A stretch of DNA of 64,000 nt from an uncultured Eubacteriales bacterium (GCA_902492015.1 CABUJR010000008.1:1-64000), one strand, 5' to 3'. Positions 23,077 to 32,458 are shown, counted from the stretch's first letter. The notes: generated by a model not told the origin, from the letters alone. Numbers and translations: made by a program.

Positions 23077-25123
23077 TGGAAAATATGCTTTTCAAAATAT
23101 GAAAAAGTCAAGAGGAATACTTGCAATAATGTTAATTGCAATGCCTATAATTACATTATTTTTCTTATATAATTATGACAACAACTTCTCAACTCCATAT
23201 AATATGAATGTTTTAATTGGAGCAAATTTGGTTGCAATGTTCATAATACCATTTATAGTTTCAAATGTTTTATTAGGATATGTTTATAAAAGAAATAGTA
23301 TAGATTTTGTAAATTCAATGCCAATAAGTAGAAAAAAGATATATTTAACGAATATATTAGTAGGAATATTATATTTAGTTATATTACAGTTAGTGACTTT
23401 TCTAATAGCTTCGCTATATGTTTTTATAATGAAAAATAGTTCTTTTTCAATTTCAATGATGTGTGATGCTTTTTTGGTAATGTCTTGTGGATATATATTC
23501 TTATTCATAATTTCTTCACTTGCACTAACTGTTTCAGGAAATAAATTTACACAAATGGTAGTTGCAGCTATAATATTATTTTTAATTCCATTTATTAGAA
23601 TGGTAAATTTTACTGATTTAGATAATCAAGCAATATCTTTAATAAATAATAATGGAACAGAACAAATATTTATGGAAGAAAAAAATCCAATTTATAGTGT
23701 TCCAATGGATACTATTATTAGTGTATTTGAAGGAAAAAGTGTATATAATTTAAGCTCAATTCTAGTAACAACTGCTTTAAGCATTGTTTATATATTAATA
23801 GGAACAAGATTATTTGAAAAAAGAAAAATGGAAAATACAGGAGTATCTTTTTATAGTGATAAAGTACATTTAATAATAAAAGCAATTACATTATATCCAA
23901 TGATAGTATTCATGAGAGAAGTATATACTAGTATAAGATTTCCAGAATTAGTCTTGATCATATTTTTAATATTTGTATATTATTTTGTTTATGATTTAAT
24001 CACAAATAAGAAAATAAAATTGAAAGTAACAATTTTATCTTTCATATTATCATGTACTGTTTTAGTTGTAATTAATTTAGGTTTAGATATTATTAATGAA
24101 AAAGTTCAAAACAATTTGAAGATTTATGCTTCAGATGTAGAAAATGTAGAATTGGAATTGACAGATGAGTTTGTTTATTCATATTTAACTACTAATGATG
24201 ATGTGCACTATGCAAAAATAGAAAATGAAGAAATAAAAAATTTTATATTTGATAATATAATATCAATTAATGATGAAATGTATGTATATGATATAAGTAG
24301 TTCTAATTCAGATACAAATCAAATTTCATTAAAAATAACACTTAACAATGGTAGAAAAGTTAAATTTTATACCGATATATATAGAAATTCATATATAGAA
24401 CTTTTAGAAAAAATTTTACAAGATGAGAATTATATTAAAGATTTTTCAGAGAAATGTAAGATAAACACTAATTCTATATTAGGTTACAATGCAACAGGAA
24501 TTAGCAGATTCTTTTTGAAAAAAGAAGGTGAAATTGTTAAAATAATAAATGATAATCTTATAGATTATATAAAACAAAGCATGCAGGATGAAATAGATGC
24601 TTATAAGAATCCTAATTACGAAGAACAAGGATATACAGATAAAATTAGAATTTATAGCTATACAAATCATTCAAGAAATGTTTTAGAAATTGATTTAAAA
24701 TATATTTCACCGGATATGTTAAATGCAATAGCAAAAGAAACTAACAATATTACTAAACAGATTATTGAAAATTTAGATGAAGAATATGTATACCCATATT
24801 TTGATTTTAAAAAAATAAAAGATAATGAAACACAACGTTATAGTGGAAGTTTATTTGAAGAAGATTATAATAAATTAATTAATTATATAAAGAAAGATGA
24901 AAATAATAACTTTGATTCTACAAAAGATTATTATATTATAAATACAGATATACAAGGAATAAGCTATTTTACAAATAATATTGAATTAATTGAAGAAATA
25001 ATGAAAAATTCAGAAATATCTATAGATGAATATGTAACTTCAGATAATATTTATTTTGATGAAATAAATAATGCAGATATAGAAAATGAGAATACTATTT
25101 CAGAATATGAAGAGAACTTTTAA
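23054..25123 (+). CDS. ABC transporter permease (ABC-2 type)
   Basis: An about 689-aa protein; the ATG at 23054 follows TGGAGG and overlaps the ATPase end. Six or more membrane segments lie in residues 20-270 (for example ILAIMLIAMPIITLFFLY and NVLIGANLVAMFIIPFIV), with two further ones about 275-340. A long hydrophilic, probably extracellular region follows (about 360-680). The layout resembles permeases of YtrA-regulated export systems. The substrate is unknown; cell-envelope antibiotic stress is the usual association. Confidence 0.82.
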   Translation: MSLNKLFSGKYAFQNMKKSRGILAIMLIAMPIITLFFLYNYDNNFSTPYNMNVLIGANLVAMFIIPFIVSNVLLGYVYKRNSIDFVNSMPISRKKIYLTNILVGILYLVILQLVTFLIASLYVFIMKNSSFSISMMCDAFLVMSCGYIFLFIISSLALTVSGNKFTQMVVAAIILFLIPFIRMVNFTDLDNQAISLINNNGTEQIFMEEKNPIYSVPMDTIISVFEGKSVYNLSSILVTTALSIVYILIGTRLFEKRKMENTGVSFYSDKVHLIIKAITLYPMIVFMREVYTSIRFPELVLIIFLIFVYYFVYDLITNKKIKLKVTILSFILSCTVLVVINLGLDIINEKVQNNLKIYASDVENVELELTDEFVYSYLTTNDDVHYAKIENEEIKNFIFDNIISINDEMYVYDISSSNSDTNQISLKITLNNGRKVKFYTDIYRNSYIELLEKILQDENYIKDFSEKCKINTNSILGYNATGISRFFLKKEGEIVKIINDNLIDYIKQSMQDEIDAYKNPNYEEQGYTDKIRIYSYTNHSRNVLEIDLKYISPDMLNAIAKETNNITKQIIENLDEEYVYPYFDFKKIKDNETQRYSGSLFEEDYNKLINYIKKDENNNFDSTKDYYIINTDIQGISYFTNNIELIEEIMKNSEISIDEYVTSDNIYFDEINNADIENENTISEYEENF

Positions 25124-25141
25124 TAGAAAGGAGATGGTTTT

Positions 25142-25495
25142 ATGATAAATTTAGATTACCAAAGTAGAAAGCCTATATATGAACAAATAGTTCAATCTAT
25201 AGAAAGATATGTGGCTTTGGGAATATTAAAACCAGAAGAGCAGATTCCTTCTATTAGAGATATGGCAACAGAACTTGGAGTAAATCCTAATACTGTAAAA
25301 AAAGCTTATTCAATATTAGAACAAAAAGGTATAATTGTTACTTTATCAACAAAAGGAACTTTTATAGCAAATAAAACAGAAGATGTTTTGAAAAACACAA
25401 TAGATAGTAAAATAAATACTATTAAAAAACTTATAAATGAGATAGAAAAATATGGTGTTTCAAAAGAAGATATTTTAGAAAAGATATCCAAATAA
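25142..25495 (+). CDS. GntR-family regulator, YtrA type
   Basis: A 117-aa protein. The winged HTH (about 10-75) has RKPIYEQIVQSIERYVALGIL, PSIRDMATELGVNPNTVKKAYSILE and a short C-terminal dimerization helix. The short length is typical of the YtrA subfamily. It is the third gene of the ATPase-permease operon, starting 18 bases after the permease. It probably represses its own operon through the palindrome at 22077-22090. Confidence 0.9.
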   Translation: MINLDYQSRKPIYEQIVQSIERYVALGILKPEEQIPSIRDMATELGVNPNTVKKAYSILEQKGIIVTLSTKGTFIANKTEDVLKNTIDSKINTIKKLINEIEKYGVSKEDILEKISK

Positions 25496-25570
25496 TGCAT
25501 AAAGAGGTATAAAAAATAATTGCTAATTAAATTAAAGTAAATATTTTTAATAAATCATTTAAAACAAATA

Positions 25571-25616
25571 AAAAGATAAATGTAAAATTTTTAAATTTTA
25601 TATTTATCTTTTTTTA
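25571..25616 (+). terminator. Terminator of the GntR/ABC operon
   Basis: A 20-bp, almost perfect A/T-rich stem (25571-25590 with 25593-25612), then TTTTT. Repeat B copy 2 follows. Confidence 0.85.
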
Positions 25617-25648
25617 TTTAATAGGAAAGTGCTCTGCGCTTCCTATTT
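25612..25648 (+). repeat. Dispersed repeat B, copy 2
   Basis: TTTAATAGGAAAGTGCTCTG followed by CGCTTCCTATT, the same hairpin as copy 1 with a shortened right end. Confidence 0.55.
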
Positions 25649-25761
25649 TGTTTTTGTCATGATGTCTATTTTTATTTTTTTATAATTATTATAATGTATA
25701 CTTTTGATTTTTAAAATTAAAAGATTTTCTTGACTAAATATTCAGTTTATGATATTTTTTG

Positions 25762-25790
25762 TTGCAAAATGTATTAAAATTTTATATAAT
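25762..25790 (+). promoter_or_regulatory. Promoter of the TetR / acyl-CoA ligase operon
   Basis: TTGCAA (25762-25767), 17-bp spacer, TATAAT (25785-25790). Just upstream, TAAATATTCAGTTTA (25735-25749) is a near-symmetric sequence that could be a TetR site. Confidence 0.65.
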
Positions 25791-25824
25791 ATGTTAGTAA
25801 AATTTATTTTATTAGGTGAAATAT

Positions 25825-26391
25825 ATGAATAAAACGAAAAGAAAAATATTTGAAACCTCATTAAAACTTTTTTCAGAAAAAGGTTATGATGCTACAAGTA
25901 TAGAAGAGATTACAGCAACAGTAGGGGTAGCAAAAGGAACGCTATATTATCATTTTAGTAGCAAAGAAGAAATTTTTAATTTCCTTATTGAAGAAGGAAT
26001 GAAATTACTAATAAATAGCATAGAAATTAAAACTTCAAAATGTGATAATGTTTTGGATAAAATAAAAGCAATTACATTAATACAACTAAAAGCAGTTTAC
26101 AAATATGAAAACTTATTAACCATTGTTTTAAGTCAAACATGGGGAAATGAAAATAGAAATGTTTTTTGTAAACAAAAGGTTATAGAATATATTGAAGTTA
26201 TTCAAAATATTGTTCAAGAGGGAATTAATAATGGAGATATAGTAAATTGTGATGCAGAAGTTTTAGCTTCTGAGATTTTTTCCTTAACTTGTTCAGCATT
26301 AATTTATAAGAGAAAAAAAGGCTTGCAAGAAATAAATATATATCAAATTTACGAAGAATATGAAAAAACAATTTTTGACAAATTAATATAA
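25825..26391 (+). CDS. TetR-family transcriptional regulator
   Basis: The ATG at 25825 (MNKTKRKIFETSLKLFSEKG) gives 188 aa. The N-terminal HTH has YDATSIEEITATVGVAKGTLYYHFSSKEEIF, a canonical TetR motif. The C-terminal helical ligand domain is unspecific. It is 13 bases upstream of the acyl-CoA ligase, so it probably controls fatty-acid activation (FadR-like), by inference from position. Confidence 0.9.
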   Translation: MNKTKRKIFETSLKLFSEKGYDATSIEEITATVGVAKGTLYYHFSSKEEIFNFLIEEGMKLLINSIEIKTSKCDNVLDKIKAITLIQLKAVYKYENLLTIVLSQTWGNENRNVFCKQKVIEYIEVIQNIVQEGINNGDIVNCDAEVLASEIFSLTCSALIYKRKKGLQEINIYQIYEEYEKTIFDKLI

Positions 26392-26404
26392 AGGGTGGAA
26401 TAAA

Positions 26405-28138
26405 ATGAAAGAGAGAATTTATAAAGGGTGCGAAAGAATAATCGAAGCAAAGAAGTTTAATAACATTAAAGAAATTAAAAATAATGCAAAAAGTGAATTT
26501 GGAGAAAAAGCTGCATTTAAATTTAAGACAAATACACCTGGAGAAATTAAAACAATGTCTTATAATGAATACATAGATGAAGTTAATGCTTTAGGTACAG
26601 CTTTAATAAGTATTGGATTAAAAGATAAAAGAATAGGTGTAATATCAGAAAATAGATATGAATGGGAAGAGGCATATTTGTCAGTAGTTTGTGGTACAGG
26701 GATAGTTGTTCCACTTGATAAATCTTTACCTGAAAATGAATTATTAAGTTTAATAGAGCGTTCAGAAATGGAAGCTATCATATTTTCAAAAAAATATGAT
26801 GAAATGATGAGAAGTGTTATTAATAAAAAAATAGGAAAAATAAAATTCTTTATATCAATGGACATTGAAGAAAAAACAGATGAATTTTATTCTCAAAAAG
26901 AGTTAGTAAAAATAGGAAAAGATTTAATTAAAAATGGAGCAAGAAGCTTTTTAGACGCTGAAATAGATAATGATAATATGGCAGTAATGTTATTTACTTC
27001 TGGAACAACATCTCAATCAAAAGCAGTTCAATTATCACATACAAATATTTGTACAAATGTTTATGATATTGGTTCTGTTTTTGATGTAAATTCAGATGAT
27101 ACTTTCTTATCTTTTTTACCATTACACCATGTTTTTGAATGTACTGTTGGATTTTTATATGCTGTTAGTGTTGGAGCTAATATTGCATTTTGTGAGGGAA
27201 TAAGACATATAGCAGATAATTTAAAAGAGTATCAAGCAAGTGTTATGATTTCAGTTCCAGTACTTTTTGAAAATATGTATAAAAAAGTTATACAAGGTAT
27301 AGAGAAAAAAGGAAAATTAGGAACAGTTAAATTTGGTATAAAATTAAGTAATTTTACTAAGATTTTTGGAATAGATATAAAAAGAAAATTATTTAAAGAT
27401 ATTTATGCAAATTTTGGTGGAAAATTGAGATTATTTGTTGCAGGTGCTGCTGCATTTGATCCAGAAACAGAAAAAGGATTTAATGATTTAGGAATAGAAA
27501 CATATCAAGGATATGGATTAACAGAAGCTTCACCAGTTGTTGCTGCAGAACATAAAACTTGTACAAAATTAGGATCAATAGGTCAAACATTTCCAAGTTT
27601 AGAAACAAAAATTATAGATCCTGACGAAATGGGAGTTGGAGAGCTTGCTGTAAAAGGACCAAGTGTTATGCTAGGATATTATCAAAACGAAGATAAAGGT
27701 GTAACAGAAGATGGATGGCTTAATACAGGAGATTTAGCATATATAGATAAAGATGGATATATTTTTATAACAGGAAGAAAAAAGAGTGTTATAGTATTGA
27801 AAAATGGAAAAAATATTTATCCAGAAGAAACTGAAGCTCTTATAAATAAAATTCCAGGAGTAAAAGAATCTTTTGTATTTGGAAAACCAGAAAAGGATGA
27901 CCCAGCAGATTTAAAAATGTGTGCTGAAATTGTTTATGATAGAGAAGCAATAAAAGAAGAATACGGAACAGAAGATTTAGAAGAAATTAGAAAAATCCTT
28001 TGGAACAAAGTAAAAGAAATAAATAGAAAAATGCCAACTTATAAATATGTAAAGGAAATTATTTTGACAGAAGAAGAATTAATAAAAACAACAACTTTAA
28101 AAATTAAGAGATTTGAAGAAATTAAAAAAGTCTTATAA
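26405..28138 (+). CDS. AMP-forming acyl-CoA / long-chain fatty acid ligase
   Basis: A 577-aa ANL-superfamily enzyme. The P-loop is MLFTSGTTSQSKAVQLSH, slightly off the usual TSGTTGxPKGV. QGYGLTEASPVV is the acyl/AMP motif and GWLNTGDLAYIDKDGYIFITGRKK the hinge. The C-terminal lysine lies in the TTLKIKRFE segment. The long linker motifs suit long-chain substrates. It activates a carboxylate with ATP to an acyl-adenylate and then the CoA thioester. Operon with the TetR gene. Confidence 0.9.
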   Translation: MKERIYKGCERIIEAKKFNNIKEIKNNAKSEFGEKAAFKFKTNTPGEIKTMSYNEYIDEVNALGTALISIGLKDKRIGVISENRYEWEEAYLSVVCGTGIVVPLDKSLPENELLSLIERSEMEAIIFSKKYDEMMRSVINKKIGKIKFFISMDIEEKTDEFYSQKELVKIGKDLIKNGARSFLDAEIDNDNMAVMLFTSGTTSQSKAVQLSHTNICTNVYDIGSVFDVNSDDTFLSFLPLHHVFECTVGFLYAVSVGANIAFCEGIRHIADNLKEYQASVMISVPVLFENMYKKVIQGIEKKGKLGTVKFGIKLSNFTKIFGIDIKRKLFKDIYANFGGKLRLFVAGAAAFDPETEKGFNDLGIETYQGYGLTEASPVVAAEHKTCTKLGSIGQTFPSLETKIIDPDEMGVGELAVKGPSVMLGYYQNEDKGVTEDGWLNTGDLAYIDKDGYIFITGRKKSVIVLKNGKNIYPEETEALINKIPGVKESFVFGKPEKDDPADLKMCAEIVYDREAIKEEYGTEDLEEIRKILWNKVKEINRKMPTYKYVKEIILTEEELIKTTTLKIKRFEEIKKVL

Positions 28139-28182
28139 TATTACAAAAATATGACAAAATGTTATCAAAATGTAATACAAAA

Positions 28183-28225
28183 TGTCGAAAAAACTCTTGT
28201 AGTTTTACGGAAAAGGGGATATAAT
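28183..28225 (+). promoter_or_regulatory. Promoter with a 0A-box-like site
   Basis: TTGTAG (28197-28202), 17-bp spacer, TATAAT (28220-28225). AATGTCGAAAAA just upstream contains TGTCGAA (28183-28189), the core Spo0A-box sequence, next to the -35, where Spo0A-type activators bind. Confidence 0.6.
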
Positions 28226-28269
28226 TACTTTAGTATTTAATTAGATTGGTACGAAGGAGGTTGTTTACA

Positions 28270-29211
28270 ATGTCATTTTTTCATAAATCAGGCATAGTAA
28301 ACGTGAAAATGGTTATCACGGAAGAAAAAATTTTGTCAAATATTGATAAAGTTCAAAAGTTAATTAATCCAAATAGTAAAAAGCAAATAGTTCAATTAGA
28401 GGATGATTCTTATTTTAAGGATTTAGTAGAATCAATAAAAACATATTTATTAGAATATCCAAAGAAAAAGAATTTTCCAAAGAGTGTTTATAAAGCTTCT
28501 TATGACTTAGTTGAGTATGCAACAAATCAATTTGAGGAAAACACAAAAAAGATTGAAGAGTTAATAAGACAAAGAGAAAAGAATATAAAATTAGCTAGTA
28601 TTTTAAGAGATGCTACAACAGCTGTTAAAGCAAGAGCTAAAAATTGGAAAGAAATAGTTAAAAAATTAGAGCCAAAATATCCAGCAGATGTTGCTCAAGC
28701 ATTAACTATAATTGGTAAAAGTAAAGATAAAACAACAGATGAATATACAGGAGCAATTAAATTAATAGATGCTAAAATAAATAATTTAGAATCAAATTTA
28801 CATATAGAAATCGATATGGAAAGAATTGAGGATAAATCAAAAGCTTTAAGTTATATTGGAATTGAAATTGCAGAAGCTTTAAAATATATCCCAGCTCCAG
28901 CCGAAGATGTTCTTTCAGCTAATCCTGTAGAGGAAGCAAATGTAGTTTCTAATTTAGAAGAAGCAGAAGAAGAAAACTTTGTAGAAAGTGCTATGCAAGG
29001 AAATGATGGACAAAAATTTGGAGAAAACTTCGGAGGAGGAAATTTCGATGAAGAAATGGACAATTACTTTGAAGAAACAAGATTTGAAACAAAACCTTCA
29101 TTATGGCAAAGATTTAAAAATAGTAAATTTGTAAGAACAATTAGATATATAATGCAAATAAGAGTTGTTCTTGATTATCCAGCATTACCAGAAGGCAGAG
29201 ATGAATATTAA
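28270..29211 (+). CDS. Hypothetical cytoplasmic protein
   Basis: A 313-aa protein; ATG 28270 follows AAGGAGG. It is largely alpha-helical (about 20-220) with heptad-like stretches. An acidic, Asn/Gly-rich linker (about 225-275, with FGENFGGGNFDEEMDNYFEE) and a basic C-terminus (WQRFKNSKFVRTIRYIMQI) follow. No membrane segment, signal peptide or catalytic motif is visible. I do not recognise the family. Its promoter has a Spo0A-box-like site, so a development- or stress-linked role is possible. Confidence 0.75.
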   Translation: MSFFHKSGIVNVKMVITEEKILSNIDKVQKLINPNSKKQIVQLEDDSYFKDLVESIKTYLLEYPKKKNFPKSVYKASYDLVEYATNQFEENTKKIEELIRQREKNIKLASILRDATTAVKARAKNWKEIVKKLEPKYPADVAQALTIIGKSKDKTTDEYTGAIKLIDAKINNLESNLHIEIDMERIEDKSKALSYIGIEIAEALKYIPAPAEDVLSANPVEEANVVSNLEEAEEENFVESAMQGNDGQKFGENFGGGNFDEEMDNYFEETRFETKPSLWQRFKNSKFVRTIRYIMQIRVVLDYPALPEGRDEY

Positions 29212-29224
29212 TAAAAATAAATTT

Positions 29225-29256
29225 AAAGAGTAAGATTTAATCTTACTCTTTTTTTA
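29225..29256 (+). terminator. Terminator of the hypothetical gene
   Basis: AAAGAGTAAGA/TCTTACTCTTT perfect stem, 5-nt loop, T-run. Confidence 0.92.
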
Positions 29257-29305
29257 TTTAGTAGGAAAGTGCTCTGCACCTCTACTAAATAAAGGCTTTG
29301 CAGAC
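29253..29305 (+). repeat. Dispersed repeat B, copy 3
   Basis: TTTAGTAGGAAAGTGCTCTG then CACCTCTACTAAATAAAGGC, the closest match to copy 1. As at copy 1, a stretch ending in GTATTGAC lies downstream and supplies a -35 box. Confidence 0.6.
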
Positions 29306-29331
29306 AATACTATAAAAATTTTTAAAAGGTA

Positions 29332-29388
29332 TTGACAAATAAAATAAATAGATTTATCATGAATATATGAACAGTTATTCACATATAA
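29332..29388 (+). promoter_or_regulatory. Promoter and ArsR/SmtB operator of the metal-efflux operon
   Basis: TTGACA (29332-29337), 17-bp spacer, TATCAT (29355-29360). It is followed by ATATATGAACAG-TTATTCACATAT (29363-29387), an imperfect inverted repeat of the 12-2-12 ArsR/SmtB type. Confidence 0.8.
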
Positions 29389-29410
29389 TATTTATTGAAA
29401 AGGAGATAAT

Positions 29411-29767
29411 ATGGAAGAGTTTATCAAGTGCGAAGAAGAAAAATCTAATCTTGAAATTGTAAAAAGAGTAAAAGAAAAGATTTTAAAAGATGAAGAAATC
29501 TTTGATTTAGCAGAGCTTTTTAAAGTTTTTGGGGATTCTACGAGAATGAAAATAGTAAATGCTTTAATGATGGAAGAGTTATGTGTTTGTGATATTGCTG
29601 AAATAACAAATTCTACTCCTTCAGCAATTTCACATCAATTAAGAGTATTGAAGCAAGCTAAATTAGTTAAATATAGAAAAGATGGAAAATCAGTTTTTTA
29701 CTCTTTAGATGATGACCATGTAAAAGAAATCTTTGAGAAAGGTCGTGAGCATATTGAAGAAGTATGA
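29411..29767 (+). CDS. ArsR/SmtB-family metal-responsive repressor (CadC-like)
   Basis: A 118-aa winged-helix repressor. N-terminal Cys (EFIKCEEE) and a Cys pair in the alpha-3/4 region (EELCVCDIAEI) form a CadC-type metal site. The recognition helix is TPSAISHQLRVLKQAKLVKYRKDGK. Metal binding would release it from the operator at 29363-29387. It overlaps the P-type ATPase by 14 bases. Confidence 0.92.
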   Translation: MEEFIKCEEEKSNLEIVKRVKEKILKDEEIFDLAELFKVFGDSTRMKIVNALMMEELCVCDIAEITNSTPSAISHQLRVLKQAKLVKYRKDGKSVFYSLDDDHVKEIFEKGREHIEEV

Positions 29768-31826
29768 GTTTATTCTTAAAGATTTAGATTGCGCAAATTG
29801 TGCTAATAAAATTCAAAATAAATTGGCTGAAAATTCAAATTATAAAAATGTGGTTGTTAATTTTAATACCCTAAAATTAACTTTAGAAAGTGATTTAGAA
29901 AATATAAAACCAGATATAGTAAAAGTCATAAAAGAAATAGAACCAGAAGTAGAAGTACAGGATTTTAATAAAAAAATGGATAAAAAAGAAGAAAAAGTGA
30001 ATTGGGATATTATAAGAATAATTTCTGGTACAATTTTCATGTTACTTGGAGCTTGGGGAAAACTACCTATAGAAATAAATTTAGTATGTCTTATATTAGC
30101 TTATACAATTTTATTATTTAGAACAGGAAAAAATGCTATAAAATTATTAGAAAAAAAAGTTATAGATGAAAATTTTTTAGTAACTGTGTCTTGTATAGGT
30201 GCTCTAATTATTGGAGAGCAAATGGAAGGTTTTATAGTAATAGTTCTTTATGAAATTGGAAAATTACTAGAAAATAAGGCTGTAAATAATACTAGAAAAT
30301 CAATTTCAAATTTAATGGATATTAAACCAGAATATGCAAATTTGAAACATGAAAATCATGAGCATAAAGTAAATCCTAGTGAAGTAAATATTGGAGATAT
30401 AATAGTTGTAAAACAAGGAGAAAAAGTAGCTTTAGATGGAATAGTAGTAAAAGGTGAAGCTTCACTAAATACAGCTTCATTAACAGGTGAAAGCAAATTA
30501 AGAGATGTAAAAGTTAGTGATAAAATTATTTCTGGAAGTATAAATGAAAAAGGATTAATAGAAGTAAAGGTAACAGAAAAATACGAAAATAGTACAGTAA
30601 ATAAAATTTTAGAATTAGTTGAAAATGCAACAGATAAAAAAACTAAAACAGAAACTTTTGTGAATAAAGCCTCAAGAGTTTACACACCAATAATTGTTTT
30701 TCTTGCTTTTTTAGTTGGCATATTGTTACCAATAATTTCAAATGTAACTTATACAGAAAGTATATATAGAGCATTAATATTTTTGGTAGTATCATGTCCT
30801 TGTGCAATTGTTATTTCTGTTCCACTTAGCTATTTTACAGGAATAGGAAAGGCTTCAAAATCAGGAATTTTAATAAAAGGAAGTAATTATTTAGATGCAA
30901 TAAAAGATATAAAAGAAATAGTATTTGATAAAACTGGAACTTTAACTAAAGGAGAATTTGCAGTTGATAAGATAAAATTATATTCAGAGAAATATAAAGA
31001 AAATGATATTTTAGAATATGCAGCATTAGGTGAAAGCTTTTCAAATCATCCAATAGCTGTTGCGATAATAAAAGAATATAACAAAAGAAATTCAAATAAA
31101 AATATAAATAAAGAAAGAATAAAAAATTTTGAAGAAGTAGCAGGAAAAGGATTAAAATATAATTTCGAAGAAAAATTAATAAAAATAGGTAATGTAGAAT
31201 TTACTAATGCAACTAGTGAAAATGAGATTGGAACTACTATTTACATAAGTATAGATGATGAAGTAGCAGGAAGTCTAGTATTAAAAGACTGTTTAAAAGA
31301 AGAAGCCAAAAAAGCAATAGAAGGTTTAAAGAACCTTGAAATAATTACTAAAATTTTTACAGGAGATAATAGTAGTATAGCTCTAGAAGTAGGAAAAGAA
31401 ATCGGTGTAGATGAAGTAAAATCAGAAATGTTACCACAAGATAAATATAATGAACTTGAAAAAATGATAGAAAAACAAAAAGATACTACTAATAAAGTAG
31501 CTTTTGTTGGAGATGGAATTAATGATTCACCAGTACTTGCTTTATCTGATATAGGAATTTCAATGGGGGGAATTGGTTCAAGTTCAGCAATAGAAGCGTC
31601 TGATGTAGTTATTATGACAGATGATTTAACTAAGATTGAAGAAGCAATTAAAATTTCGAAAAAAACTAATAAAATAATAAAACAAAATTTAATTTTTGCT
31701 CTATTTGTAAAGATTTTTGTCTTAGTATTAAGTGTTTTTGGATTATCAACAATGTGGGAAGCAGTTTTTGCAGATGTTGGTGTTACACTAATTACAATAA
31801 TTAATACAATACGAATTTTAAAATAG
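29754..31826 (+). CDS. cadA: Heavy-metal (Cd/Zn-type) P1B ATPase
   Basis: The best start is TTG 29754 (KKYEFILKDLDCANCANKI), about 690 aa. One N-terminal HMA domain with CANC is followed by eight membrane segments with the SCPCAIVIS translocation motif, phosphorylation loop DKTGTLTKGE, the HP locus (SNHPIA) and GDGINDSP. It exports soft divalent cations by ATP hydrolysis. Induced with the overlapping ArsR gene. Cd/Zn/Pb specificity is inferred from the CPC motif and the CadC-like partner. Confidence 0.93.
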   Translation: MKKYEFILKDLDCANCANKIQNKLAENSNYKNVVVNFNTLKLTLESDLENIKPDIVKVIKEIEPEVEVQDFNKKMDKKEEKVNWDIIRIISGTIFMLLGAWGKLPIEINLVCLILAYTILLFRTGKNAIKLLEKKVIDENFLVTVSCIGALIIGEQMEGFIVIVLYEIGKLLENKAVNNTRKSISNLMDIKPEYANLKHENHEHKVNPSEVNIGDIIVVKQGEKVALDGIVVKGEASLNTASLTGESKLRDVKVSDKIISGSINEKGLIEVKVTEKYENSTVNKILELVENATDKKTKTETFVNKASRVYTPIIVFLAFLVGILLPIISNVTYTESIYRALIFLVVSCPCAIVISVPLSYFTGIGKASKSGILIKGSNYLDAIKDIKEIVFDKTGTLTKGEFAVDKIKLYSEKYKENDILEYAALGESFSNHPIAVAIIKEYNKRNSNKNINKERIKNFEEVAGKGLKYNFEEKLIKIGNVEFTNATSENEIGTTIYISIDDEVAGSLVLKDCLKEEAKKAIEGLKNLEIITKIFTGDNSSIALEVGKEIGVDEVKSEMLPQDKYNELEKMIEKQKDTTNKVAFVGDGINDSPVLALSDIGISMGGIGSSSAIEASDVVIMTDDLTKIEEAIKISKKTNKIIKQNLIFALFVKIFVLVLSVFGLSTMWEAVFADVGVTLITIINTIRILK

Positions 31827-31830
31827 AAAG

Positions 31831-31862
31831 ACTCCCTCGGCAATTATCCTTGCCGGGGGAGT
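31831..31862. terminator. GC-rich convergent terminator
   Basis: ACTCCCTCGGCAA/TTGCCGGGGGAGT stem (31831-31843 with 31850-31862). The minus-strand side has the better T-rich tail (TCTTTCTATTTT), so it mainly serves the gene at 31879-32079. It is strikingly GC-rich for this genome. Confidence 0.75.
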
Positions 31863-31878
31863 AATGCTTTGGAATAAC

Positions 31879-32079
31879 TTATAGATCTGCGACCAAATCC
31901 CACTTTAAGTTCCCGCGAACTCTGTAAAACTCGTAAGTTTGGCCGATGCGTGCGTTTGAAATTTCTTTCACCTGACCACCAGCGGCTAAGTCGATAGCCT
32001 TAAAAAGACCACCAACATATTTAACTCCGAAGTCAAAGGTCTGAAAATCTAAATCCTGTGTCAATGTTATCCGCGCCAT
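31879..32079 (-). CDS. Small hypothetical protein, atypical composition
   Basis: A 66-aa protein starting MARITLTQDLDFQTFDFG, with GAGAGGAA before the ATG. It is visibly richer in G and C than the genes around it. It is predicted to be a small beta-strand-rich cytoplasmic protein and no family is recognised. With 32239-32375 and 32518-32817 it forms a patch of unlike composition, perhaps acquired. Confidence 0.6.
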   Translation of the reverse strand: MARITLTQDLDFQTFDFGVKYVGGLFKAIDLAAGGQVKEISNARIGQTYEFYRVRGNLKWDLVADL

Positions 32080-32238
32080 GTTGCATTCCTCTCTTTCTGT
32101 GCCTATTGGCCTTTCCCATATTGTTAATAGTTTCTAAAAACCCTACTTGATTTTAGTATAAATCAAATTATTAAGGATTTTCATAATATATATTATATCA
32201 CAAAAATTGATAAAAGGAAAGTGGAACTGTTTTTGAGA

Positions 32239-32375
32239 ATTTTGCAAAATAAAAGAAAGAGCCCACGCTATCTTTTTACCACGAGTATTCGGAAGTTCAG
32301 CTTTTGTGATAAGAGGATGTTTCTTTAACCCTCTTGGCTGAACATAGAAACACTCTCCAGCCAAAGCTGGTTGAA
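32239..32375. other. Hairpin-rich, GC-richer intergenic patch (structured RNA candidate)
   Basis: GTTCAGC (32295-32301) pairs with GCTGAAC (32337-32343). Nested inside, AAGAGG (32311-32316) pairs with CCTCTT (32330-32335). A separate CCAGC-CAAA-GCTGG hairpin is at 32357-32370. A 73-codon minus-strand frame (32143-32364) runs through it without a convincing ribosome site, so structure rather than coding may explain the composition. Strand and identity are not determined. Confidence 0.4.
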
Positions 32376-32429
32376 AATCATATAAAATAAATCTTGCGTT
32401 ATATTTTAGAATATGTTAAAAATGTATAA

Positions 32430-32458
32430 TTGAAAAGTTATGTAAAGTGTGTTATAAT
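32430..32458 (+). promoter_or_regulatory. Promoter of the 99-aa hypothetical gene
   Basis: TTGAAA (32430-32435), 17-bp spacer, TATAAT (32453-32458). Confidence 0.8.

Noticed and set aside
24479..24670. Minus-strand frame within the ABC permease gene
   Set aside because: Shadow of the permease coding frame, with no ribosome site.
32143..32364. 73-codon minus-strand frame beginning MAGECFYVQPRG
   Set aside because: No ribosome site, a start codon inside a CCAGC/GCTGG hairpin, and a last third that is plain A/T spacer. Treated as a structured or remnant segment instead.
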